A stretch of 35,977 nt of DNA from Nocardia pseudovaccinii NBRC 100343. GTDB taxonomy: Bacteria > Actinomycetota > Actinomycetes > Mycobacteriales > Mycobacteriaceae. The stretch lies in NCBI RefSeq assembly GCF_001613225.1, contig NZ_BDBY01000221.1, positions 1-35,977 of the forward strand. Direction: 5' to 3'. The notes beneath the pieces were generated by a model. It was not told where the DNA came from and did no database searches. It saw only the letters and a list, made by a program, of their open reading frames with translations. Positions 1 through 8,017 of the stretch are shown one piece after another. Every line of letters starts with the position of its first letter. The stretch's first letter is position 1. The position numbers and the translations under genes are program-made.

Positions 1-2
1 AG

Positions 3-1628
3 GTCGCGCAATCCAAGGCGGCCGCGACGGCGGAGACCGCGGTCGCCAGCGCCGCCGCGGCGGAATCCGCGCGGTTGGCGGCGTCCAAGACCGCGCAGGC
101 CGCGGAACAGTCGGTGGCGCGGCAGATCGCTGCCGGATACGCGTCCGACGGAGCGGCACTGGAATTGGGCACAGTTGTCGTCGATGGCGCCGTGGATTCG
201 ACTGCGCGCGTGCGGATTCCGATGCGCACCATGAACCGGCACGGGTTGGTCGCCGGTGCGACCGGCACCGGTAAGACGAAAACGCTGCAGGGCATCGCCG
301 AACAGCTTTCGCGGGCCGGGGTTCCGGTGGTACTCGCCGATATCAAGGGCGACCTTTCGGGGCTCGCACAGCAGGGGCACGCCGATGAAAAGCTCAGCGC
401 CAGGGCCGCCGAGACGGGTGCGACGGACTGGGCGCCGACCGGTTTTCCGACCGAATTCGTCTCGCTCGGCACCGGCGGTGCGGGGGTGCCGATCCGCGCG
501 ACCATCACCGCATTCGGGCCGGTGCTGCTCAGTAAGGTGTTGGAGCTCAACGAAACTCAGGAGTCGACGCTCGGACTGATTTTCCACTGGGCAGATAAGG
601 CGGGTCTCGGTCTGCTGGATCTGAAGGATCTGCGCGCGGTCATCACCCATCTCACGAGTCCGGAGGGCAAGGAGGATCTGAAAGGCATCGGCGGGGTTTC
701 GGCGGCCACCGCAGGAGTGATCCTGCGCGCGCTGGTGAATCTCGAGGCCGATGGCGGCGACACCTTCTTCGGTGAGCCCGAACTGGATCCGGCCGATCTG
801 CTGCGCACCGCGGGCGGTCAGGGCGTGATCACGTTGTTCGAACTCGGTGCGCAGGCGGCGCGGCCGGTGATGTTCTCGACCTTCCTGATGTGGGTGCTCG
901 CCGATCTGTTCCAGACGCTGCCCGAGGTCGGTGATGTCGAAAAGCCCAAGCTGGTCTTTATTTTCGACGAGGCGCACCTGTTGTTCGCGGATGCCTCTAA
1001 GGCTTTCCTGGAACAGGTGGAGCAGACGGTCAAGCTGATCCGGTCCAAGGGTGTCGGCGTTTTCTTCTGCACCCAGCTGCCCACCGATATCCCGAATCCG
1101 GTACTCTCCCAACTGGGTGCGCGCATTCAGCACGCGCTGCGTGCCTTTACGCCCGACGATCAGAAGGCGCTGTCCAAGACGGTGCGCACCTACCCGAAGA
1201 CCGGCGTATACGACCTGGAGCAGGCGCTCACTTCGCTGGGCACCGGGGAGGCGATCGTGACGGTGCTCTCCGAGAAGGGCGCGCCGACTCCCGTGGCGTG
1301 GACCAGGATTCAGCCGCCGCAGTCGCTGATGGATACCATCGGGGAGGATCAGATCAAGTCGCGGGCGCTGTCCAGCGCGCTGGCCGCCAAATACGGCCAG
1401 ACCATCGATCGTGAGTCGGCCTACGAGATCATGGCCGCGAAAGATGCTGCGGCACGACAGGAACCGGAGGCGGCTCCGGCGCCGGGGCATTCGAAGGCCG
1501 CCCCCGAGGAGGAATCCGCCGCCGAGCGCATCATGAAGAATCCGGCGGTGAAGAGCTTCCTGCGTTCGGCCGCGACCGCCGCGGGCCGCGAGATCAGCCG
1601 CAGCATTTTCGGCACCCGCAAGCGCTGA
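3..1628 (+). CDS. HerA-like DUF853 ATPase (5' end outside window)
   Basis: Probable DNA-translocating or helicase-like ATPase of the HerA/DUF853 family (Rv2510c-like). The frame is open from the first bases of the window, with an Ala-rich, probably coiled segment, so the true start is probably upstream; a TTG at 75 is in frame but has no convincing ribosome site. Counting from 75, Walker A GATGTGKT is at 61-68, hydrophobic Walker B LVFIFDEAH at 292-301, and a sensor-like FFCTQ near 335. The Ala/Glu-rich C-terminus ends with a basic tail (FGTRKR). The family is usually about 500-550 residues, so little of the N-terminus is missing. Its cellular job in actinobacteria is not well defined; HerA relatives work with nucleases in DNA processing, but no nuclease gene lies beside this one in the window. 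Confidence 0.85.
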   Translation, partial: VAQSKAAATAETAVASAAAAESARLAASKTAQAAEQSVARQIAAGYASDGAALELGTVVVDGAVDSTARVRIPMRTMNRHGLVAGATGTGKTKTLQGIAEQLSRAGVPVVLADIKGDLSGLAQQGHADEKLSARAAETGATDWAPTGFPTEFVSLGTGGAGVPIRATITAFGPVLLSKVLELNETQESTLGLIFHWADKAGLGLLDLKDLRAVITHLTSPEGKEDLKGIGGVSAATAGVILRALVNLEADGGDTFFGEPELDPADLLRTAGGQGVITLFELGAQAARPVMFSTFLMWVLADLFQTLPEVGDVEKPKLVFIFDEAHLLFADASKAFLEQVEQTVKLIRSKGVGVFFCTQLPTDIPNPVLSQLGARIQHALRAFTPDDQKALSKTVRTYPKTGVYDLEQALTSLGTGEAIVTVLSEKGAPTPVAWTRIQPPQSLMDTIGEDQIKSRALSSALAAKYGQTIDRESAYEIMAAKDAAARQEPEAAPAPGHSKAAPEEESAAERIMKNPAVKSFLRSAATAAGREISRSIFGTRKR

Positions 1629-1719
1629 GCCCCGATGACGTCGATCCCGAGCAGTGCGCGGCGGTGCTGGTCTGTGGATCGATGAGACGGTGGACCTTCG
1701 CAGTGGGCCGCGGCGAGGA

Positions 1720-2814
1720 TCAAGTAATGCTGCGCAGCGAGCGCTCCACCATCGCGAAACCGTAGTCGAGCATTTCGGTTTCGTAGGCGTGGACCGCGTC
1801 GCGCAGTGAACCGGTCCGCTCGGTAATGCGGCGGCAGAGCAGGGCGGCGTCGCGCAGGGCTGTCGCCGCGCTGCTCCCGGCGGGGATCATGGTGTGGATG
1901 GCGTCGCCCATCAGTGTGACCGGCCCGGTTGCCCAGTGCGGCAACGGCTTTGCCGTCCGCATCGTGGTGTTGTGGACGGATTCCGAATCGGCATGGCGCA
2001 CGAGTGCGGCGAGATTCTCCGGCCAGTCGACGATCAGTTTCATGGCGATTTTCTGTAGTTGCTGCTTGTCCATTGCGGACAGGTCGGCCGGAACCGTTGC
2101 GGTCGGTGCGGCGACCACCCACATCACATAGTCGTCGCCGTCGCCGGAGGCGAATTCGTGGGCGGCCAGCGACATGAATCGGCCATCGGTACCGGCGATC
2201 ACGCTGAATCCGTCCAGTGCGGCGTCGGGGGTCAACGCGCGGATCTCGTCGGTCAGCGCTGTTTTGCCATAGATCTCCGCTTGGCCGGTATCGATTACCT
2301 CGGCGTCCGGCAGCCATTGGGCGCGGATGCGGGAATGGGTGCCGTCGGCGGCGACCAGCAGATCCGCATCGGTGACCGCGCCGTCGTCGAAGTAGGTCCG
2401 GACCCGGCCGTCGTCGAGCAGTTCGAAGCGTTGGAAGGATGCGCCGTGGTGGACGTCGATGCCGGTGAGCAGGATCTTGCGCAGTGTGAGCCGGTCGACG
2501 GTCAAATGCCGTCCGTGCACATCCTCATCGGCCCTCGGTGGCACCAGCATCTCTCGGACGACGTGCAGTTGCGGGTCGAGGAACCGTACCCCCGTGCCGC
2601 GCTTGCCTGCGGTGGCGAGGATTCGTTCGTAGCGGTCCGACGGCAGACAGCTGCGCAACGCGAGGTCGCCCTCCGGATCGAGCGAGATGCGGTAGCCCTG
2701 GCTGTGCTGGTCCGCGGCTTCGCGTTCGTAGAGCTCGACGGTGATTCCGGCGCGGTGCAGGCCCTGTGCGAGCAGGGGCCCGGCCAGCCCGGCTCCCACG
2801 ATGACAATCTTCAT
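1720..2814 (-). CDS. FAD-dependent aromatic-type monooxygenase
   Basis: Flavin monooxygenase of the p-hydroxybenzoate hydroxylase fold, 364 residues, typical length. The N-terminus has the FAD-binding Rossmann motif VGAGLAGPLLAQGL (residues 6-19), mid-protein DG motif VAADGTHSRIR, and the C-terminal GD motif GDAIHTMIPAGSSAA that contacts the FAD ribityl chain. Such enzymes use NAD(P)H and O2 to hydroxylate aromatic or polyketide-like substrates; the substrate cannot be told from sequence. ATG at 2814 sits 8 bases after a GATAGT -10-like element, so the mRNA is probably leaderless. It is divergent from a MarR regulator 52 bp away, the usual arrangement for a repressor and the enzyme it controls; a role in detoxifying an aromatic compound or antibiotic is inference. 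Confidence 0.87.
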   Translation of the reverse strand: MKIVIVGAGLAGPLLAQGLHRAGITVELYEREAADQHSQGYRISLDPEGDLALRSCLPSDRYERILATAGKRGTGVRFLDPQLHVVREMLVPPRADEDVHGRHLTVDRLTLRKILLTGIDVHHGASFQRFELLDDGRVRTYFDDGAVTDADLLVAADGTHSRIRAQWLPDAEVIDTGQAEIYGKTALTDEIRALTPDAALDGFSVIAGTDGRFMSLAAHEFASGDGDDYVMWVVAAPTATVPADLSAMDKQQLQKIAMKLIVDWPENLAALVRHADSESVHNTTMRTAKPLPHWATGPVTLMGDAIHTMIPAGSSAATALRDAALLCRRITERTGSLRDAVHAYETEMLDYGFAMVERSLRSIT

Positions 2815-2822
2815 AACCCAAA

Positions 2823-2859
2823 ACTATCTGAATTCAGACGATCTGTCATCGGATATAGT
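2823..2859. promoter_or_regulatory. Divergent leaderless promoters with palindromic operator
   Basis: The 52-bp gap between the monooxygenase and marR-type gene is AT-rich against its surroundings. It holds a perfect 12-bp palindrome TCTGAATTCAGA (2827-2838), a GATAGT on the minus strand (2823-2828) 8 bases before ATG 2814, and TATAGT on the plus strand (2854-2859) 7 bases before GTG 2867. AACTAT sequences mark both edges in opposite orientation. A MarR dimer on this site would cover both -10 regions. Operator assignment is inference; the sequence symmetry is seen directly. Confidence 0.6.
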
Positions 2860-2866
2860 TTGCGCC

Positions 2867-3310
2867 GTGGCGGATACTTCGGATCAGCTCGGCGCCCAGA
2901 TCGGTGGTCAGCTCTATCTGGCGCACCGCTATGCGCGTGCGGCGGCCAATCGTGCACTGCGGGAACAGCGGCTCGAGTTGCGTCATCTCGGGGTGCTCGG
3001 CTGTCTGGCCGAGGTGGGGCCGCTCAGTCAGCGCGCGTTGGTCGACCGGCTGCAACTGGACAAGTCATCGATGGTCTACATCATCGATGAGCTGGAGCGG
3101 CAGGGGCTGGCAGAGCGGCGCAAGGACGAGCGGGATCGTCGCAGCTATGCCGTGCACATCACGCCGAGCGGGCGGGAGCGGCTCGACGCCGCAAATCGCA
3201 CCGCCGATGCGGCGGTGGTCGAATTGCTCGCGCCGTTCTCGGAGGCCGAACGCCGACAGCTGCATGAACTGCTCGGCCGGTTCATCGCGCGCGCCGCCGG
3301 ACAGGACTGA
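2867..3310 (+). CDS. MarR family transcriptional regulator
   Basis: 147-residue winged-helix regulator of the MarR family. It shows the typical order: N-terminal dimerisation helix, then GPLSQRALVDRLQLDKSSMVYIIDELERQGLAERR (the last part being the recognition helix and its following segment) and the wing KDERDRRSYAVHITPSGRERL, ending with a C-terminal dimerisation helix. The frame is open further upstream to 2741, but GTG at 2867 is chosen because it gives the family length, lies 7 bases behind a TATAGT -10 element, and avoids overlap with the divergent monooxygenase gene. It probably represses that monooxygenase and itself, released by a phenolic or antibiotic-like ligand (inference from the family). 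It converges on the lysA-type gene with a 10-bp gap. Confidence 0.88.
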   Translation: MADTSDQLGAQIGGQLYLAHRYARAAANRALREQRLELRHLGVLGCLAEVGPLSQRALVDRLQLDKSSMVYIIDELERQGLAERRKDERDRRSYAVHITPSGRERLDAANRTADAAVVELLAPFSEAERRQLHELLGRFIARAAGQD

Positions 3311-3320
3311 GATCGGCCCG

Positions 3321-4664
3321 TCAGTCGCCGATATCGCGGGCGAGTAGATCGTCGGTGGTTTCCCGGCGGATCAGCTGGCGGGCGCGTCCGTCGCGTACCG
3401 CGATCACCGGTGGGCGACCGACGCTGTTGTAGGACGAGGCGAGGCTGTGGTGGTAGGCGCCGGTGCACGGCACCGCGAGCACCTCGCCGGGGCGCAGGTC
3501 TGCCGGGAGCCGGATATCGGTGGCCAGCAAATCGCCCGCTTCGCAGTAGCGACCCGCCACCGTCGCGGTCATCTGTGGGCCGCAGGGATGGCGATTGGCA
3601 ATGACCACTTCGTAATTCGCGCCGTACAGCGCGACGCGGGCGTTATCGCCCATGCCGCCGTCGACGGTGACGTAGGTCCGCCCGCCATCGATATGCTTGA
3701 CCGACAGCACGCGATACAGCGTCACGCCTGCGCGCGCGACGATGGCGCGACCCGGCTCCAAGGCGATATTCGGGCGCGGGAAGTGGTTGCGCGCGCAGGC
3801 CGCGTCCAAGGCGTCGTCGATGATGTCGGCGAGTTCGGCCAGATTCATCTCGGCGTCCCCGCTGCGGTAGGCGACCGCATGTCCGCCGCCGAGGTCGAGA
3901 TCGGTGAGGATGCAGCCATGATCCGCACGGACCCTTGCCATTTCGCCGATCATCCGGCGCACCGCCTCGCCGTAGTGGTCCGGATCGTAGATCTGGGAAC
4001 CGAGGTGGCAGTGGAAGCCGATCAGCTCGAGGTTCGGCTGGCGCATAATGCGTTCGACCGCCTCGGCGGCCATATCGCTGCCGAGCGGAAAACCGAATTT
4101 CTGGTCCAGCACACCGGTTTTCACGGCCGGATGCCCGTGCACATCGATGCCGGGCGACAGTCGGAGCAGGACCTGCTGTGGTCGGGTGGCCAGTGCCGAG
4201 AGCAGGGTGATCTCGGTCATCGAATCGATCACGATCCGGCCGACACCACTTTGCACCGCGGCTTCGAGTTCGTCGAAGGATTTGCCATTGCCGTGCAACA
4301 CGATTCGCTTCGGGTCGACACCGGCCGCGATGGCGATGGCGAGTTCACCCGCCGAACATACGTCGACTGAAAGTCCTTCCTGAGTAACCCATTCCGCGAC
4401 CGCGCGGATCATCAGCGCCTTGCCCGCATAGATGATCTCGGCCTCCGGGAAGGCCTTCTTGTAGGCGCGGCAGCGGGTGCGGACCTCGTGCTCGTCGAGT
4501 ACATAGGTGGCGGTGCCGTACTGGTCGGCGATATCGGCGAGGGCGACCCCGCCGAGGGTGATTCGGCCGTCGTCGTCGTAGTGGGTGTCTTGCGGCCAGA
4601 CCGCGGAGTCGAGGCGCGAAGGCATTCCCGACCGCAGCGACGGGAAGATCTCGAGCAGCGTCAC
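3321..4664 (-). CDS. lysA: Diaminopimelate decarboxylase (LysA type), possibly a second copy
   Basis: PLP-dependent fold-III decarboxylase converting meso-diaminopimelate to L-lysine. From GTG 4664 (AGGAG eight bases upstream) it has 447 residues, the length of mycobacterial LysA. PLP lysine is K82 in YAGKA; HCHLGSQ at 218-224, the glycine-rich phosphate loop GGG at 259-261, EPGR at 303-306, CEAGD at 374-378 with the catalytic cysteine, and GAYHHS near 402. Compared with canonical LysA the loop reads GGGHAV instead of GGGLGI, and the usual CESGD is CEAGD. The usual actinobacterial lysA lies in an argS-lysA-hom-thr cluster, absent here, so this may be a paralogue with altered substrate or a moved copy (inference). 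An upstream ATG at 4700 in frame lacks a ribosome site. Confidence 0.88.
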   Translation of the reverse strand: MTLLEIFPSLRSGMPSRLDSAVWPQDTHYDDDGRITLGGVALADIADQYGTATYVLDEHEVRTRCRAYKKAFPEAEIIYAGKALMIRAVAEWVTQEGLSVDVCSAGELAIAIAAGVDPKRIVLHGNGKSFDELEAAVQSGVGRIVIDSMTEITLLSALATRPQQVLLRLSPGIDVHGHPAVKTGVLDQKFGFPLGSDMAAEAVERIMRQPNLELIGFHCHLGSQIYDPDHYGEAVRRMIGEMARVRADHGCILTDLDLGGGHAVAYRSGDAEMNLAELADIIDDALDAACARNHFPRPNIALEPGRAIVARAGVTLYRVLSVKHIDGGRTYVTVDGGMGDNARVALYGANYEVVIANRHPCGPQMTATVAGRYCEAGDLLATDIRLPADLRPGEVLAVPCTGAYHHSLASSYNSVGRPPVIAVRDGRARQLIRRETTDDLLARDIGD

Positions 4665-4670
4665 GTGGTT

Positions 4671-4676
4671 CTCCTG
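4671..4676 (-). promoter_or_regulatory. Ribosome binding site deciding the lysA start
   Basis: On the minus strand CAGGAGAACCACGTG places AGGAG an optimal distance before GTG 4664. This supports the GTG over the longer frame beginning at 4700, whose extra residues are not like LysA N-termini. Confidence 0.6.
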
Positions 4677-4857
4677 GGTGTGCCCCCGCTTTCTCGGCAT
4701 GCGGGGCCGATATCAGGACTACCCCGGTTCGTACTGGTCAGGGGCGACGCTGACGGATCCTTGACGCACCTGAAACATTTCCTGACGGGTTGCTGATCGG
4801 CACTATGACGCGGCCAGCGCTCCGCTGAACTGGGCCGATGACGGCGGCGCCGCTACC

Positions 4858-5661
4858 TCAGCCGCCGAGCTTCTTGTAGAACGCACCGGCGACCGGGGCG
4901 GTGAGGGCGCGGGGGCCGTACTGGCCCGCGACGCTCATACCCTTGCTGATCAGGCCGGGGACAACGCGCATCTTGTTGCGGGCCAGGGCGTCGATGGAGA
5001 TCTTGGCCGTGTATTCGGAGGTGACCCACATGAAGTCGGGCACCATTCGGTCCACGATGGAGGCCTCGGCCGGATCGGGAGTATCGGTGCGGACCGGGCC
5101 CGGCGCGAGCAGGGTGACGTGCACGCCGGAGCCTTTCAATTCGCCGCGCAGCGATTCGGAGAAGGTATTGGCGAAGGCCTTGCTCGCCGCATAGGTCGCA
5201 TTGTTCGGAATCGGCATATTGCCCGCCGCCGACCCGCTGATCAGGATGCCACCGCTACCCCTGGCGATCATGCCGGGCAGCACGGCCAAGGTGAGATCGT
5301 GCACCGCGACGGCATTGAGCTCCATCTGGTCCCGCTCATACGCCGGATCCAATTCGGCGACCGCACCGAAGGTTGCGATACCCGCGTTATTGCACAGGAT
5401 CGAAATATCGCGAGCCGCCAACTCCTCGACCAGCGCCCCCCGCGCCGCCCGATCGGCCAGATCGACCGCCCGCACCTCCGCGGTGATCCCATGCGCCAAC
5501 GTCAACCGCTGCGCGAGCTCGGTCAACACCTCCCCGCGCCGCGCGACCAGGATCAACGAATACCCGCGAGCAGCAAGCTCAGCAGCAAGCGCCGTCCCGA
5601 TACCAGAAGAGGCACCAGTAACGACCGCACGATTCTCGGAGGTAGCAGAGGGCAAACTCAC
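4858..5661 (-). CDS. Short-chain dehydrogenase/reductase (SDR)
   Basis: Classical SDR of 267 residues with NAD(P) Rossmann motif TGASSGIG (15-22), an arginine pair after beta-2 (41-42) suggesting NADPH preference, NNAG at 91-94, a catalytic serine in LISGSA (142 or 144), and YAASK with Y157 and K161. A C-terminal stretch (KMRVVPGLISKGM) resembles SDRs acting on lipid-like ketones or aldehydes. The substrate is unknown. It starts from ATG 5661 and is separated by a 325-bp gap from fadH on the same strand, so it need not be in the fadH transcript. Family assignment is sure, specificity is not. Confidence 0.9.
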   Translation of the reverse strand: MSLPSATSENRAVVTGASSGIGTALAAELAARGYSLILVARRGEVLTELAQRLTLAHGITAEVRAVDLADRAARGALVEELAARDISILCNNAGIATFGAVAELDPAYERDQMELNAVAVHDLTLAVLPGMIARGSGGILISGSAAGNMPIPNNATYAASKAFANTFSESLRGELKGSGVHVTLLAPGPVRTDTPDPAEASIVDRMVPDFMWVTSEYTAKISIDALARNKMRVVPGLISKGMSVAGQYGPRALTAPVAGAFYKKLGG

Positions 5662-5986
5662 GAGAGGAGCCTAGGCGATGCGTGCGGCGCGGCGTCGATG
5701 ACATCCTGACGTCCGCCGCCGGTTTCGATCGAGACTGCGTCCTTGGAGAGGCGTTCTCGACATTTGCCGCCACCAACACATGGTGATCAACGGTTCAGGA
5801 CCGCACCGAGGGGCTGACTTGGGTCGAACGCACACATAGTCGGTGTCCAGGTCGGCACCTGCCCTGTCTGGTCCGAGGGGTTGCATCGACACAGCCGAGG
5901 GCAGCGGCCCAGTTTCGTCCGCGCACGGCATCGCAGGGACGAAACGTGCGCGGCCCAGGTAGGTCAGGCTGTGGCGAGTGGAGTCG
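5662..5986. other. Gene-free gap with a structured element
   Basis: No convincing gene is seen here: short open frames lack recognisable composition or ribosome sites. The gap lies between fadH (stop at 5987) and the SDR start (5661), both on the minus strand. It carries the repeat arrangement listed separately at 5906-5958, just beyond the fadH stop codon, and presumably the SDR promoter. No clear -35/-10 pair is visible. Confidence 0.5.
5906..5958. repeat. Interlocked inverted repeats flanked by a direct repeat
   Basis: Within 53 bp: GGCCCAG at 5906-5912 and again at 5952-5958; TTTCGTC (5913-5919) with its complement GACGAAA (5938-5944); and CCGCGCAC (5919-5926) with its complement GTGCGCGG (5946-5953). 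The two stems interlock, so an RNA could form one hairpin or the other but hardly both, since only one base separates the two 3' arms. It lies 3' of fadH; a transcription terminator, an RNA switch before the SDR gene, or a protein-binding site are all possible. There is no U-tract. Confidence 0.55.
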
Positions 5987-8017
5987 CTACAGGCGGGCCG
6001 CGAGGCGGGTGCCTTGGTCGATGGCGCGTTTGGCGTCGAGTTCGGCGGCCAGGTCGGCGCCGCCGATGAGGTGGATGTTGGCGCCGGCGGCGCGCAAGGG
6101 CTCTTCGAGTTCGCGGACGGATTCCTGGCCTGCGCAGACGATGACGTTGTCGACCGGGATCAGTTGGGGGCGTTGGCGTTTCTCGCCGAAGCTGATGTGC
6201 AGGCCGTTGTCGTCGATGCGTTCGTAGTTGACGCCGCCGACGTGCTCGACGCCTTTCGCCTTCAGCGCCGCGCGGTGCACCCAGCCGGAGGTCTTGCCGA
6301 GATCCTTACCGAACGGGGTCGACTTGCGTTGCAGCAGAACAACTTCGCGGGCGGCTGGTGCCGGTTTGGGTTCGGTGAGCTGGCCGCGGTTCTGTTCGTC
6401 GGCGGAGTCGACGCCCCACTCTTCCTTCCACTCGTCGAGCTTGAGGGTGGGATGTCCTTCGACGGTCAGGAATTCGCTCACGTCGTAGCCGATGCCGCCC
6501 GCACCGATGACGGCGACGCGCTTGCCGACGGGCCGCTCCGCACGCACCAGTTCGGCATAGGACAGCACCATCGGGTGGTCGATGCCGGGGATATTCGGAA
6601 TGCGCGGGCGTACACCGGTGGCCAGTACGATCTCGTCGTAGCGGGCCGCGAGCAGTTCCGCCGCGGTGACTCGCTTGTTCAGGTGCACGGTCACGCCCGT
6701 GACCTCGAGCATCCTGGTGTAATAGCGGATCGACTCGTTGAACTCTTCCTTGCCCGGAATGCGGCGGGCGATATCGAACTGCCCGCCGATCTTGTCGTCG
6801 GCCTCGAAAAGGTCCACCCGGTGACCGCGTTCGGCGAGATTGACCGCCGCCGATAGTCCGGCCGGGCCTGCGCCGACGACCGCGACACGCTTGGTGCGCC
6901 TAGTCGGGAGCAGTTTCAGTTCGGTCTCGTGACCCGCCCGCGGGTTCAGCAGGCAGGACACGGTCTTGTGCTGGAACGCGTGGTCCAGGCAGGCCTGGTT
7001 GCAGGCGATGCAGGTGTTGATCTCGTCGACCCGGTTGGCGGCGGCCTTGTTCACCCATTCCGGATCGGTGAGGAACGGCCGCGCCAGCGAAACCAGTTGC
7101 GCGTCACCGCGAGTGAGGATCTCCTCGGCGATCTCCGGCATATTGATCCGGTTGGACGCGCAGACCGGAATGTTCACCTGCCCGGTGATCTTCGCGGTGA
7201 ATTCGACGAAGGCCGCCCGCGGCACCGAGGTGACGATGGTCGGCACCCGCGCCTCGTGCCAGCCGATATCGGTATTCAGAATGCTTGCGCCAGCCGCTTC
7301 GAGTTCCTTTGCCAGCGCGATGATTTCGTCGAAGGTCTGGCCGTTCTCGACCAATTCGGCCATGGACAAACGGAATACGATGATGAAGTCGGGCCCGACC
7401 GCCGCGCGGGTGCGGCGGACGATCTCCACCGCGAGCCTGCGCCGGTTCTCCGGCGAGCCGCCCCACTTGTCGGTGCGCTTGTTCGTGCGCGGCGCGAGGA
7501 ACTGGTTGATGAAATAGCCTTCACCGCCCATGATTTCGCAACCGTCGTAGCCCGCGAACTGGGCCAGCCGGGCACAGCGGGCATAGTCGTCGATGGTCTG
7601 CTCGACCCCGCGCGCGGAGAGCTTGCGCGGCCGGAACGGATTGATCGGAGCCTTGATCGAGGATGCCGAAACACTGCCCGGCATATAGGAATAGCGGCCC
7701 GCGTGCAGGATCTGGATGGCGATCTTGCCGCCCGCTTCGTGCACAGCCTTCGTGATCACCCGGTGCCGGTAGGCCTCGGACTTATTGGTGAGTTTGGCAC
7801 CGAAGGGCAGCAGCCAGCCGGTGCGGTTCGGGGCGTAGCCGCCGGTGATGATGAGGCCGACACCGCCGCGGGCGCGTTCGGCGAAATAGGCGGCAAGCCG
7901 GTTGGTATCCCAGGCGCGATCCTCCAGGCCGGTATGCATCGATCCCATGATCACGCGATTGCGCAGCGTGGTGTGGCCGAGATCGAGGGGCTCGAAAAGA
8001 TGGGGGAACGAACTCAT
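5987..8017 (-). CDS. fadH: NADPH-dependent 2,4-dienoyl-CoA reductase
   Basis: Reduces 2,4-dienoyl-CoA during beta-oxidation of unsaturated fatty acids, using FMN, FAD and a 4Fe-4S cluster. The 676-residue protein has the full family layout: N-terminal old-yellow-enzyme TIM barrel (about 1-330, starting LFEPLDLGHTTLRNRVIMGSMHTG), cluster cysteines C336, C339, C343 and C355 (C-x2-C-x3-C-x11-C), an FAD Rossmann motif GAGPAG at 382-387, and a second dinucleotide motif IGAGGIG near 500 for NADPH. ATG 8017 overlaps the stop of the upstream PadR gene by four bases (ATGA), so translation of the two is coupled. Control by that PadR regulator is likely. Rv1175c is the mycobacterial counterpart. Confidence 0.95.
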   Translation of the reverse strand: MSSFPHLFEPLDLGHTTLRNRVIMGSMHTGLEDRAWDTNRLAAYFAERARGGVGLIITGGYAPNRTGWLLPFGAKLTNKSEAYRHRVITKAVHEAGGKIAIQILHAGRYSYMPGSVSASSIKAPINPFRPRKLSARGVEQTIDDYARCARLAQFAGYDGCEIMGGEGYFINQFLAPRTNKRTDKWGGSPENRRRLAVEIVRRTRAAVGPDFIIVFRLSMAELVENGQTFDEIIALAKELEAAGASILNTDIGWHEARVPTIVTSVPRAAFVEFTAKITGQVNIPVCASNRINMPEIAEEILTRGDAQLVSLARPFLTDPEWVNKAAANRVDEINTCIACNQACLDHAFQHKTVSCLLNPRAGHETELKLLPTRRTKRVAVVGAGPAGLSAAVNLAERGHRVDLFEADDKIGGQFDIARRIPGKEEFNESIRYYTRMLEVTGVTVHLNKRVTAAELLAARYDEIVLATGVRPRIPNIPGIDHPMVLSYAELVRAERPVGKRVAVIGAGGIGYDVSEFLTVEGHPTLKLDEWKEEWGVDSADEQNRGQLTEPKPAPAAREVVLLQRKSTPFGKDLGKTSGWVHRAALKAKGVEHVGGVNYERIDDNGLHISFGEKRQRPQLIPVDNVIVCAGQESVRELEEPLRAAGANIHLIGGADLAAELDAKRAIDQGTRLAARL

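Noticed and set aside
2059..3090. Plus-strand frame of 343 codons over the monooxygenase and marR start
   Set aside because: It lies opposite the flavin monooxygenase and runs through the regulatory gap; no protein-like features.
4665..4857. Lysine riboswitch before the lysA-type gene
   Set aside because: No conserved lysine-riboswitch helices or K-turn are visible; the leader is short and has only a ribosome site.
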